6,276 nucleotides of DNA from Planctomycetota bacterium (GCA_021106775.1 JAIOTL010000424.1:1-6276), one strand, 5' to 3'. Shown: positions 1-6,058, counted from the stretch's first letter. The notes: a model not told the origin generated them from the sequence alone. Program-made: numbers and translations.

Positions 1-2
1 AA

Positions 3-1415
3 AAATTAATCGTAGCCTGTTCCGAGCTGCTCGATTTAATGGCTCTTGACAATTTGCGATTTTCACTCGACCTCGAAGTGGCAAATGCCCTTGCAACTCC
101 AAAATCTGTTGACGATGCCTTCAAAATATTCTACGAAGGCATGGACCCTGAGATGAAGGATATTTACAACGCAAGCTCGGAAGGTGATGTACAATTCGTA
201 CGTGAGGACCTCGATAAGGACACCCATTCTGCCGAGGCAGAGGACAGCAACCTTATTAAGCTTGTGAACATGATTATCTCGGAAGCTATCAAACAACGCG
301 CCTCAGATATTCACATTGAACCAATGGAAAGAAGATTGCGCGTCCGTTACCGAATTGACGGTATCTGCCATGAAATCGATCCTCCGCCAAAGCGTCTACA
401 AGGTCCTATCCTGGCGCGTGTCAAAATTATGTCAGAAATGGATATTGCAGAAAAACGAAAGACTCAGGATGGTCGTATCCGCATGATTATGCAGGGTCGC
501 GATATCGACTTTCGAGTTTCAGCCCTTCCTGCACGTCACGGCGAATCTATCGTGCTTCGTATTCTTGACAAGCAAAAGGCACTTGTGGATATTGAGGAAC
601 TCGGTTTTCATCCTTCTGACCACGTCCGTTTTAATGCAATTATCAAACGCCCTAATGGTGTTTTTCTTGTTACCGGTCCAACGGGTTCCGGCAAGACAAC
701 GACGCTTTATGCTGCTCTTAAAAACCTGAACCAATCTGACGTCAAAATTATCACGGCGGAAAACCCGGTGGAATATAACATCACGGGTATCAACCAATGT
801 CAGGTAAATCATAGAATCGGGCTAGATTTTGGTCGAATTTTGCGTGCTATGCTTCGTCAGGCTCCGAATATCATTCTCGTGGGCGAGATTCGTGACCGTG
901 AAACTGCGGATATTGCGGTTCAGGCAGCGTTGACCGGTCACCTTGTGTTCAGCACGTTGCATACGAATGATGCACCCGGTGCTATCACGCGTCTTATCGA
1001 TATGGGTGTAAAACCTTTCCTTGTTGCAACCGCTATCCAGGCGATTATGGCACAACGTCTTGTGCGCAGGCTTTGCCCTGAATGTCGGGAAGTTGTTACT
1101 CCGGAAGAAGTTCAGCTCAAAATGATTGGGCTGGATATTGAAGACCTTGGCGGACGACCGGTTTACGGACCTCTGGGATGCTCAAGCTGCAAAAACACAG
1201 GTTACAAGGGTCGTATCGGCATTTTTGAGATGCTCGAAATGTCACCCGGGTTGCGCGAGCTTGCATTTAACAAAGCATCATCGGTTAAGCTGATGCAGGA
1301 AGCGCGTATGTCCGGCGGAATGCTCACGCTGCAGGAAGACGGCGTCCGCAAATATCTCAACGGACAAACCTCTTTTGGCGAACTATTAAGAGCCACCCAC
1401 CGCGATGACCTCTAA
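3..1415 (+). CDS. gspE: Type II secretion / type IV pilus assembly ATPase GspE/PilB, 5'-truncated by window edge
   Basis: Hexameric secretion-superfamily ATPase that drives pilin or pseudopilin assembly at the cytoplasmic side of the inner membrane. Numbering is from the Met at base 39. Walker A GPTGSGKT is at 213-220, the Asp-box region AENPVEY at about 240-246, Walker B (IILVGEIRD) at 278-286 and the His box (TGHLVFSTLHTND) at 299-311. A zinc-binding tetracysteine is formed by C346, C349, C381 and C384. Base 39 is not the true start. The frame stays open to the left edge and encodes LIVACSELLD just before MALDNLRF, which matches the usual family string around DPLDLxALDNLRF. Roughly 100 N-terminal residues therefore probably lie outside the window. 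The Asp box has N where D is common, and RQAPN replaces the common RQDPD; I recall both as variants in functional homologues. The gene ends with TAA and is not followed by a gspF/pilC gene. Whether it serves secretion (gspE) or pili (pilB) cannot be decided from sequence, so the symbol is provisional. Confidence 0.95.
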   Translation, partial: KLIVACSELLDLMALDNLRFSLDLEVANALATPKSVDDAFKIFYEGMDPEMKDIYNASSEGDVQFVREDLDKDTHSAEAEDSNLIKLVNMIISEAIKQRASDIHIEPMERRLRVRYRIDGICHEIDPPPKRLQGPILARVKIMSEMDIAEKRKTQDGRIRMIMQGRDIDFRVSALPARHGESIVLRILDKQKALVDIEELGFHPSDHVRFNAIIKRPNGVFLVTGPTGSGKTTTLYAALKNLNQSDVKIITAENPVEYNITGINQCQVNHRIGLDFGRILRAMLRQAPNIILVGEIRDRETADIAVQAALTGHLVFSTLHTNDAPGAITRLIDMGVKPFLVATAIQAIMAQRLVRRLCPECREVVTPEEVQLKMIGLDIEDLGGRPVYGPLGCSSCKNTGYKGRIGIFEMLEMSPGLRELAFNKASSVKLMQEARMSGGMLTLQEDGVRKYLNGQTSFGELLRATHRDDL

Positions 1416-1478
1416 TATTTTTATGTTATAACATTCTCTGCAAAACCACAAATTCGGGGAAGACTCAAACAGGAACAG

Positions 1479-1501
1479 AAATAAAAAGCAGGTTTGCCTG
1501 C
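1479..1501 (-). terminator. Possible rho-independent terminator reading on the minus strand
   Basis: Read on the minus strand, a 5-bp stem GCAGG/CCTGC (bases 1501-1497 and 1492-1488) with loop CAAA is followed directly by TTTTTATTT (bases 1487-1479). This is the layout of an intrinsic terminator, though the stem is short. On the plus strand no T-tract follows, so it would not end the ATPase transcript. No minus-strand gene ends nearby; the nearest upstream one ends about 830 bases away at 2330. Confidence 0.3.
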
Positions 1502-1503
1502 CT
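1486..1503 (+). repeat. Intergenic repeat module A, left copy
   Basis: AAGCAGGTTTGCCTGCCT here matches AAGCAGGTAAACCTACCT at 6066-6083 in 14 of 18 positions. Both are partial inverted repeats (GCAGG/CCTGC here, GGTA/TACC on the right). The shared structure in two distant non-coding spacers suggests one dispersed repeat family rather than chance. Confidence 0.5.
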
Positions 1504-1562
1504 GTCGGTAAAATGTTGTGCTAGCAAAAAAGAACATGCACGATATATTTGAAAATATTTTT

Positions 1563-1589
1563 ACCACGAAATACACGAAAAGCACGAAA
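1563..1589 (+). repeat. Three tandem 9-base units with exact CACGAAA core (module B)
   Basis: Units ACCACGAAA, TACACGAAA and AGCACGAAA lie end to end, so the 7-mer CACGAAA recurs exactly every 9 bases at 1565, 1574 and 1583. The first unit is preceded by ATTTTT, giving the 11-mer ATTTTTACCAC (1557-1567), which recurs exactly at 6053-6063. The array lies 19 bases before the ribosome binding site of the HEAT gene, so it is probably in that gene's 5' leader. Its function is unknown. Confidence 0.6.
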
Positions 1590-1608
1590 GTAAATAGTAT
1601 CTCAATTT

Positions 1609-1614
1609 GGAGGT
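1609..1614 (+). promoter_or_regulatory. Ribosome binding site that fixes the HEAT gene start
   Basis: GGAGGT is placed 4 bases before ATG at 1619. It overlaps an in-frame TTG at 1607 that would otherwise extend the protein by four residues. A start codon cannot use a Shine-Dalgarno that overlaps it and lies downstream, so 1619 is the start. Confidence 0.85.
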
Positions 1615-1618
1615 AAAT

Positions 1619-2314
1619 ATGTTGTGTAGATTGATAATATTCAATGCACTTATCATATTCTTTTTATCGTTATTAATTAGCTGTAAAGTGAAACCACATT
1701 CAATTGAAGTACAAACATCAAAAAAAGTTGAAAATAATGATGATAAACAAAATTTACATGTTAATACCTCGGAAATTGCAGACATTGAAAAAGACGAAAA
1801 GAAACGAATTAAAAAATTGATATATGATTTAGGTTCACCGGATAAAATGGTTGCATCCAATGCAATAATTGAATTAAGAAAAATCGGAAGAACTGTTGTG
1901 CCAGAATTGCTAATTGCTTTAACAAACGAAAATAATTTTCTTCAAAGGATTAGGACAGCAAATGCCTTAGGGATGTTTAGAGATAGTCGTGCAATAAAAC
2001 CACTTATTGAAGCTCTCTCAGACGAATGTGATGAAGTAAAAGAAGCTAGTATGATGTCGTTTTCTATAATGTTGTCGAATCCAGAATTAATCGAAGATGT
2101 GAAGACTGCAGTTCCCGCCGTGATAAACGCATTAAATGACGATAATTATTTAGTCCGTTTGACTGCCGTCGGAACTTTGAGAGAGATTGGTGATGAAAGA
2201 GCCATTAAGCCATTGGAAAAGTTGATTATAAACGAACCTGAAGTGTGTGTTAAAGAATCAGCCTTGAATGCGTTGAAAGTGTTAAGAGAAAGTAAACAGA
2301 ATAAACAGAAATGA
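1619..2314 (+). CDS. HEAT-repeat lipoprotein, 231 residues
   Basis: A membrane-anchored lipoprotein built mostly of HEAT (PBS-lyase-like) helical repeats, a scaffold that usually mediates protein-protein contacts. The N-terminus has a hydrophobic stretch (residues 4-20) ending in lipobox L19-I20-S21-C22, so Cys22 should be lipidated after signal peptidase II cleavage. Residues 23-60 form a charged, probably flexible linker. About five helix pairs follow, at roughly 63-90, 94-121, 125-152, 165-192 and 195-223. The third and fifth repeats both begin AIKPL, and the third lacks the usual gap-free periodicity. No catalytic residues are apparent, so a lyase activity should not be assumed. The start is set by GGAGGT at 1609-1614. 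A hand count of sample blocks gives about 28-37% GC, lower than the ATPase gene (about 45% in a sample block). The gene converges with the next one, with 15 bases between stop codons. The binding partner is unknown. Confidence 0.85.
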   Translation: MLCRLIIFNALIIFFLSLLISCKVKPHSIEVQTSKKVENNDDKQNLHVNTSEIADIEKDEKKRIKKLIYDLGSPDKMVASNAIIELRKIGRTVVPELLIALTNENNFLQRIRTANALGMFRDSRAIKPLIEALSDECDEVKEASMMSFSIMLSNPELIEDVKTAVPAVINALNDDNYLVRLTAVGTLREIGDERAIKPLEKLIINEPEVCVKESALNALKVLRESKQNKQK

Positions 2315-2329
2315 GATGTTCCTCACCAG

Positions 2330-3877
2330 CTATTCGGGTTTGTATTTGTTCTTGTAAACTTTATAAAGTTTTGTGCGAATCGACATTGTTTCTTTGTATA
2401 GTTTTTCCCAATTGTTGGGGTCAGGCGAAGGTTTTTTACTATCAGCATCTACGTATGGGTAATCGACTTCTTCGGGGTTATTCGCATGTAGCTGGGCAAG
2501 CTGATTCGTTGCTGACTTGATAAAATCCTCAAACTTTTCTGCATTGATGAAATCGAACATTGCTTCAAAAGTTGTTGAATAAAGAGGCATTAAAAATGTC
2601 CGCTTTCCGGTGTCATCTATCCCCCAATAACCTGCATCTTCGGGCTTTCCATCTAACATTGCAGTCCCGAAAATCTTTCTGAATTTCGTTTTTATCGTCT
2701 TAATTGCATTCGACCATCTGCCCTGAAACCGCGCAATCCATATTTCGCGATTCCAATCGCCCTTCTTGCAACTGCCAACGTATCCGCCCTTGATGAGTCT
2801 GTCTATTTCGTAATATTCAATGATTTCTTTTGCTTTTTTGCCTATTTTAGTGAGATATTTCTCATCAGGCTGCCAATTCGGGGTGCAGAATTTCAGCGTC
2901 CAGTATATTTCGGTATAAAGCGAGCGAATATCCTTCGATAAATTATTAAACTGCTCTTTGCATACATTGGTGAATTTCGTAGTGTAATCCTGAATTGACT
3001 TAACGTTCTTGATTTCAGTATTGTATTTGGCAATTAACTCTTTTTGAGTTTTCTCGTAGAATTTTATCTCAAACATCAGTCTCTCAATGTACATTTTCAT
3101 TCTTCCAAGTGTTAGCGTGCTTTCCGTACCTTTCTTCTGTTCAATTTCACTGATAACTCTTTTAAGCTCTTTCTGAATTTCTTCCTTATCCTCGATTAGT
3201 TGAACAGTTTTTTGAATAAACTCCATTTCCAATATATTTACAAGCTTATATCTGCCATTAACGAGTTCACCAACAGAGAAAATTCCATCATACAGAATTA
3301 CCGGTACATCAGTTGTCGAATACCGCTTTCGAATGACAAATGTGCCTTCCTCATCGCCAAATTCAAAATTCTCATTCCATATATCATTTTTTATGTCACC
3401 AAGCTCAGCAAGTGTGATGTAAATGTTGACTTTGTAGTATCCCGGCAAAATCGTCGTTTTCTTGCTAAACTTCGGAAACTCTACAACCGCTTTCCCATCA
3501 TTTTTGCCTGATGCTATAAAATCAACAGTTTGAAAAGGTGTTTGCTCTGTCATCAAGGAAAATTCAGCTTTCCCTTTGATATCTTTTGTCAATCTTCTAA
3601 ATGTCTTAACTTCGCTGTCCCTCTTTTCATCAACCTTGATTATTTTTCCGTCTTTATCAAGCCCGACCCAGAATATCAGTTGCACTTCAAGCTTGAAATA
3701 TCTTTCTTCCTCGGTCTCTGCAATGTTAAAATCAAGTATATTAATTTGCGCCCTGGCAGGGAAAATGTCAGGAACAGGAATTGCAGGTGGTGCATATTCA
3801 ATTGAATCTGCATAGACTAAAACCGAGCATAAAACAATAATGAGCAGTATTTTATTCATATGTTTCTTATTAAGCAT
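2330..3877 (-). CDS. Exported protein of unknown function with central coiled coil, 515 residues
   Basis: I do not recognise this family. The N-terminus is a classic Sec signal peptide: a basic start (MLNKKHMNK), a hydrophobic core at 10-21 and likely cleavage after V21-Y22-A23. C17 is preceded by Leu, so it does not form a lipobox. Residues about 41-185 look beta-rich, with alternating hydrophobic strands (FKLEVQLIFWVGL, YYKVNIYITL) and an Ig-like feel. Residues about 215-295 are charged and helical with Lys/Glu repeats, suggesting a coiled coil. The rest is mostly helical and rich in aromatics, and ends in a basic tail. The mature part has only three cysteines (306, 331, 370). No enzyme motif or membrane segment is visible after the signal. 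The start at 3877 is supported by GGAGGA three bases upstream; a second Met at residue 7 is less well placed. It is transcribed away from the gene at 4009 and towards the HEAT gene. A periplasmic or surface structural role is only a guess. Confidence 0.85.
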   Translation of the reverse strand: MLNKKHMNKILLIIVLCSVLVYADSIEYAPPAIPVPDIFPARAQINILDFNIAETEEERYFKLEVQLIFWVGLDKDGKIIKVDEKRDSEVKTFRRLTKDIKGKAEFSLMTEQTPFQTVDFIASGKNDGKAVVEFPKFSKKTTILPGYYKVNIYITLAELGDIKNDIWNENFEFGDEEGTFVIRKRYSTTDVPVILYDGIFSVGELVNGRYKLVNILEMEFIQKTVQLIEDKEEIQKELKRVISEIEQKKGTESTLTLGRMKMYIERLMFEIKFYEKTQKELIAKYNTEIKNVKSIQDYTTKFTNVCKEQFNNLSKDIRSLYTEIYWTLKFCTPNWQPDEKYLTKIGKKAKEIIEYYEIDRLIKGGYVGSCKKGDWNREIWIARFQGRWSNAIKTIKTKFRKIFGTAMLDGKPEDAGYWGIDDTGKRTFLMPLYSTTFEAMFDFINAEKFEDFIKSATNQLAQLHANNPEEVDYPYVDADSKKPSPDPNNWEKLYKETMSIRTKLYKVYKNKYKPE

Positions 3878-3880
3878 GAT

Positions 3881-3886
3881 TCCTCC
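3881..3886 (-). promoter_or_regulatory. Ribosome binding site of the 515-residue exported protein
   Basis: GGAGGA on the minus strand, separated by ATC from the ATG at 3877. The spacing is tight but the match is full. This favours 3877 over the in-frame ATG at 3859. Confidence 0.7.
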
Positions 3887-3911
3887 ACAATTTTTAGAAA
3901 AACAGTTTTCG

Positions 3912-3952
3912 ATTATCTATGAAACAATTCATAACCATTTATGATTGATAAT
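3912..3952. promoter_or_regulatory. Imperfect dyad in the divergent intergenic region, possible operator or hairpin
   Basis: Outer arms ATTATC (3912-3917) and GATAAT (3947-3952) flank inner arms CAATTCATAA (3925-3934) and TTATGATTG (3939-3947). The inner arms pair over 9 bp with one bulged T around a CCAT loop. The dyad lies between two divergently oriented genes, in a 131-base AT-rich spacer where both promoters must sit. A perfect TATAAT for the minus strand lies at 3972-3977, and GATAAT for the plus strand at 3983-3988, both without clear -35 boxes. The high AT content makes chance pairing likely enough to keep confidence low. Confidence 0.35.
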
Positions 3953-4008
3953 TTAAGTAAATTTCTTCCCAATTATAAACATGATAATATTAATTCTTCC
4001 CTGCAATT

Positions 4009-4680
4009 ATGATTCAAGTTATAATCTGTGAAATACTTGATGTTTTGAAAGATGTTATGAAAAATAGAAATATGCAGATTTTTGAAATGGTTTTGAAAGA
4101 AGACTTGGTTTCGCTTTCTGATTTGCAAATGTGCTGGGAGGCTGCAAATCAAGACCTTCGATTCGCTCAACATAAAGACCTTGCCAAAGTTATTGTTGCC
4201 AAGAAATTTCTGACGAAAGAGGAATGCACCATAATCACAAACAAAATTGATAATATAATTATTGCGGAACCTGAGAACACCGATAAATTCTTTAAACGAA
4301 TGCAAGAATTGAGTAACAGACTTGAGAAAATCAAGTTTAAGAAAGCGACGCAGAAGATTGATGGTGTCTCTAATTTTAAAATCAAACCTGTTACTGATAA
4401 ATTGGCGCGAACAGCTGATTCTGGGGATTTAGGGGCTGGCGAAACGAAGATTAAGCTCAAGGCTGATACTCATGAACAAAACATAGGCGATAAAGACCTT
4501 GATGAGGTAAAATCGAAGGTTAACAAGGTGATTTCGCAATTTTCAATTGACGAAGAAAAGCTTGATATTGATTCAGAACCGGTTTCGAAGAAATCTAACA
4601 AAACATTATATGTTGTTGGTATTATTGTACTTCTGGCGATAATCCTTGGCGCAATATTTTTCACAGATATTTTGATATAG
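4009..4680 (+). CDS. C-terminally membrane-anchored protein with GspE-N-like helical region, 223 residues
   Basis: I cannot name this protein. A single hydrophobic segment at about 199-218 follows the basic stretch KKSNK and leaves only about five residues beyond it. This predicts a tail-anchored topology with the bulk of the protein in the cytoplasm. Residues about 30-80 (DLVSLSDLQMCWEAA, then LAKVIVAKKFLTKEEC) resemble the helical pattern found in GspE N-terminal domains and similar adaptor modules: a 'released or started at step, L..A.., L...L...G(F)LT.EE' arrangement. This is recognition by pattern only. Residues about 90-195 are charged and low in complexity, probably a flexible linker. 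The start is uncertain: no Shine-Dalgarno precedes ATG 4009, and in-frame ATGs at 4057, 4072 and 4087 would keep the helical region. The gene converges on the pseudopilin gene, with 15 bases between stops. If the N-domain likeness is right, it could link the secretion machinery to another cytoplasmic partner. Confidence 0.7.
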   Translation: MIQVIICEILDVLKDVMKNRNMQIFEMVLKEDLVSLSDLQMCWEAANQDLRFAQHKDLAKVIVAKKFLTKEECTIITNKIDNIIIAEPENTDKFFKRMQELSNRLEKIKFKKATQKIDGVSNFKIKPVTDKLARTADSGDLGAGETKIKLKADTHEQNIGDKDLDEVKSKVNKVISQFSIDEEKLDIDSEPVSKKSNKTLYVVGIIVLLAIILGAIFFTDILI

Positions 4681-4695
4681 GTTTGTCAGAACAAT

Positions 4696-5937
4696 TTAAT
4701 TTACGATACCAGCGGTTGAGATTGTGATTCGCTTGGTCTGCTTGGTTTTCTGGTTGCGAATTAATATCATGACACTATTGCGATGATATGCAGGGTCAAG
4801 AAACCCATCCGGTCCAAAATGAACCCAAATTTTTCCGAAGCTGTATGATTCCGAAATACCACCAGGATTGTACATGTCCTCCTCGACACTGAATTCACCG
4901 AATTCGCCAAACATTCGAATATCAGGCATAAGCTGAATTGTCTCACTCGCCTGAATCTCACCAATTTGCAAATTGTCAATCAGCCCGAAGAAAGATTCAC
5001 CACCACCTGCCGAACCACCGATTGTGAATTCCATCTGGTAAACCGGCAGAAAAAAAGAGTCAAGAGCAAGAGCTTTTTCCGTCTGCACCTCCGCGGTTGG
5101 TTTTTCTTCGATTTCAATCCTTTCAAGTTCTTCACCGAGGAATGGCTCAAGTAGAACGCCGTCAAGCGAAATGCGCATACCGAGGTTGCTAAAAGTCATT
5201 TCTACGTGATGCCATTTATCCAAAGTTATGCGCTGACGTGTGTAAATATCGATATCCGATTGTTGAGAATCTGGAAAACCAACCACAGACTTGTTTTTGT
5301 GAATGAGCTGACCGAGAAATGAACCGCCGGCAAATAAAGTGCCTTCGTCTGAAATCGCCAGATAAAGCGAACTGCCTTTTGCAACAAGAATCATCGGATT
5401 TTGAGGATATTTTTCGATTTTGAAATCACATGATACTGAAATCCCTCTTGAACAATCGAAAACCTGATTATATGGAATCTTCAGATATCCCGGTCGTGGG
5501 TCGCTTTTTCCACCTGTTGGAGCGTTGAAAATGAGGCAATTGCCATCTTTCCCGCTGAATGGCAAAACCCTCACATTATTTACCGCTGATGCTTTTAATA
5601 TTGAACCTGGACCTGCGATGTTGAACGACGACACGTTGAAGCTGTCAGTCCTGCTTCCAGTTGAATCCCTGTCTTCGAAATGTAAATATGCAATTGGTCT
5701 ACGCAGATAACTTAGAACTTGATTATTGATGATGTCAAATGCCACTTCTACCCTCTGGTTTCGTGAAAGTGCCGTGTTTCTTGCGCGTGCGAGTATGCTC
5801 TTAATCTCGAAAGTCTGTGCGGTAGTTTGATTTACCTTTCCTGCACGATTGAAAAGCGCTACCCCCCCGCCGATAACAACGCTCATTAACGCTACAACGA
5901 CCATGATTTCTATTAGTGTTAACCCAGATTTGCGCAT
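4696..5937 (-). CDS. GspH/FimT-like pseudopilin with inserted LamG domain, 413 residues
   Basis: A secretion or pilus pseudopilin of unusual size. The prepilin signal is MRKSG followed by LTLIEIMVVVALMSVV: cleavage by prepilin peptidase is expected after G5, with the conserved Glu at +5 (E10) and Leu rather than Phe or Met at +1. The N-terminal helix spans about 6-58. Residues about 82-327 look like a LamG/concanavalin A-like jelly roll: ISVSCDFKI at 166-174, DKWHHVEMTF at 240-249, ISLDG at 256-260 and FFGLIDNLQI at 316-325 are hallmark stretches. The C-terminal part from about 365 (WVHFGPDGFLDP to RITISTAGIV) looks like the closing strands of a GspH fold, so the LamG appears inserted in the pilin sheet rather than appended. 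Ordinary GspH proteins have roughly 150-200 residues. Cysteines 134, 161 and 170 could form a disulfide. Minus-strand AAAGG at 5950-5946 sits 8 bases before the ATG. The protein could display a sugar- or surface-binding domain on a pseudopilus; the ligand is unknown. Confidence 0.85.
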   Translation of the reverse strand: MRKSGLTLIEIMVVVALMSVVIGGGVALFNRAGKVNQTTAQTFEIKSILARARNTALSRNQRVEVAFDIINNQVLSYLRRPIAYLHFEDRDSTGSRTDSFNVSSFNIAGPGSILKASAVNNVRVLPFSGKDGNCLIFNAPTGGKSDPRPGYLKIPYNQVFDCSRGISVSCDFKIEKYPQNPMILVAKGSSLYLAISDEGTLFAGGSFLGQLIHKNKSVVGFPDSQQSDIDIYTRQRITLDKWHHVEMTFSNLGMRISLDGVLLEPFLGEELERIEIEEKPTAEVQTEKALALDSFFLPVYQMEFTIGGSAGGGESFFGLIDNLQIGEIQASETIQLMPDIRMFGEFGEFSVEEDMYNPGGISESYSFGKIWVHFGPDGFLDPAYHRNSVMILIRNQKTKQTKRITISTAGIVN

Positions 5938-6025
5938 TATTGATGCCTTTCATATAACATTGTGCATCATTGGTATCTCGAACATTTCATCTGCTGTATT
6001 GTAAAACATTTGAGCGAATAATAAA

Positions 6026-6031
6026 ATTATA
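6026..6031 (-). promoter_or_regulatory. Possible -10 box for the pseudopilin gene
   Basis: A perfect TATAAT on the minus strand, about 90 bases before the pseudopilin ATG. The hexamer 16-17 bases further upstream is a poor match to TTGACA, so this is a candidate based on one element only. The sigma-factor preferences of the organism are unknown. Confidence 0.3.
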
Positions 6032-6040
6032 TCGTTTTTT

Positions 6041-6049
6041 CCTCCTTTT
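6041..6049 (-). promoter_or_regulatory. Orphan Shine-Dalgarno-like AAAAGGAGG
   Basis: The strongest GGAGG match on this strand outside the 515-residue gene, yet no ATG, GTG or TTG lies at a usable distance downstream. The frame GGA-GGA-AAA-AAC continues open through an in-frame ATG at 6009 to a TGA at 5950-5952. It may be a remnant of a leader reading frame or a chance purine run. Confidence 0.25.
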
Positions 6050-6058
6050 AAGATTTTT

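Larger units (their letters stand above)
1416..1608. other. Intergenic spacer between the ATPase and the HEAT lipoprotein gene
   Basis: About 190 bases without a credible gene. It holds a perfect 12-bp palindrome ATGTTATAACAT at 1423-1434, just after the ATPase stop. Further along are a short GC-rich hairpin at 1488-1501 and a triple CACGAAA repeat at 1563-1589. A TATATT hexamer at 1544-1549 could be a -10 box for the downstream gene, about 70 bases before its start, but no -35 hexamer sits at a proper distance. The separation and the distinct base composition suggest that the HEAT gene is transcribed independently of the ATPase. Confidence 0.6.

Noticed and set aside
1423..1434. Palindrome ATGTTATAACAT as terminator of the ATPase gene
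   Set aside because: It has no loop of workable size, only AT-rich pairing, and no T-tract after it.
1563..1589. CRISPR-like array
   Set aside because: The units are 9 bases long with no spacers, far from CRISPR repeat and spacer lengths, and no cas gene is present.
1536..1616. Short plus-strand reading frame of 26 codons in the left spacer
   Set aside because: It runs straight through the CACGAAA repeat, has no good ribosome binding site, and ends inside the HEAT gene's Shine-Dalgarno. The translated repeat looks low in complexity.
1607..1621. TTG at 1607 as start of the HEAT lipoprotein
   Set aside because: The TTG overlaps the GGAGGT ribosome binding site, and ATG at 1619 is correctly spaced from it.
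2311..2520. Plus-strand reading frame of 69 codons overlapping the end of the 515-residue gene
   Set aside because: It lies antisense to a well-supported gene and shows no family resemblance or ribosome binding site.
3973..4305. Minus-strand reading frame of 110 codons over the tail-anchored gene
   Set aside because: It is antisense to the plus-strand gene, which has a coherent domain and membrane-anchor layout. The antisense product has no recognisable features.
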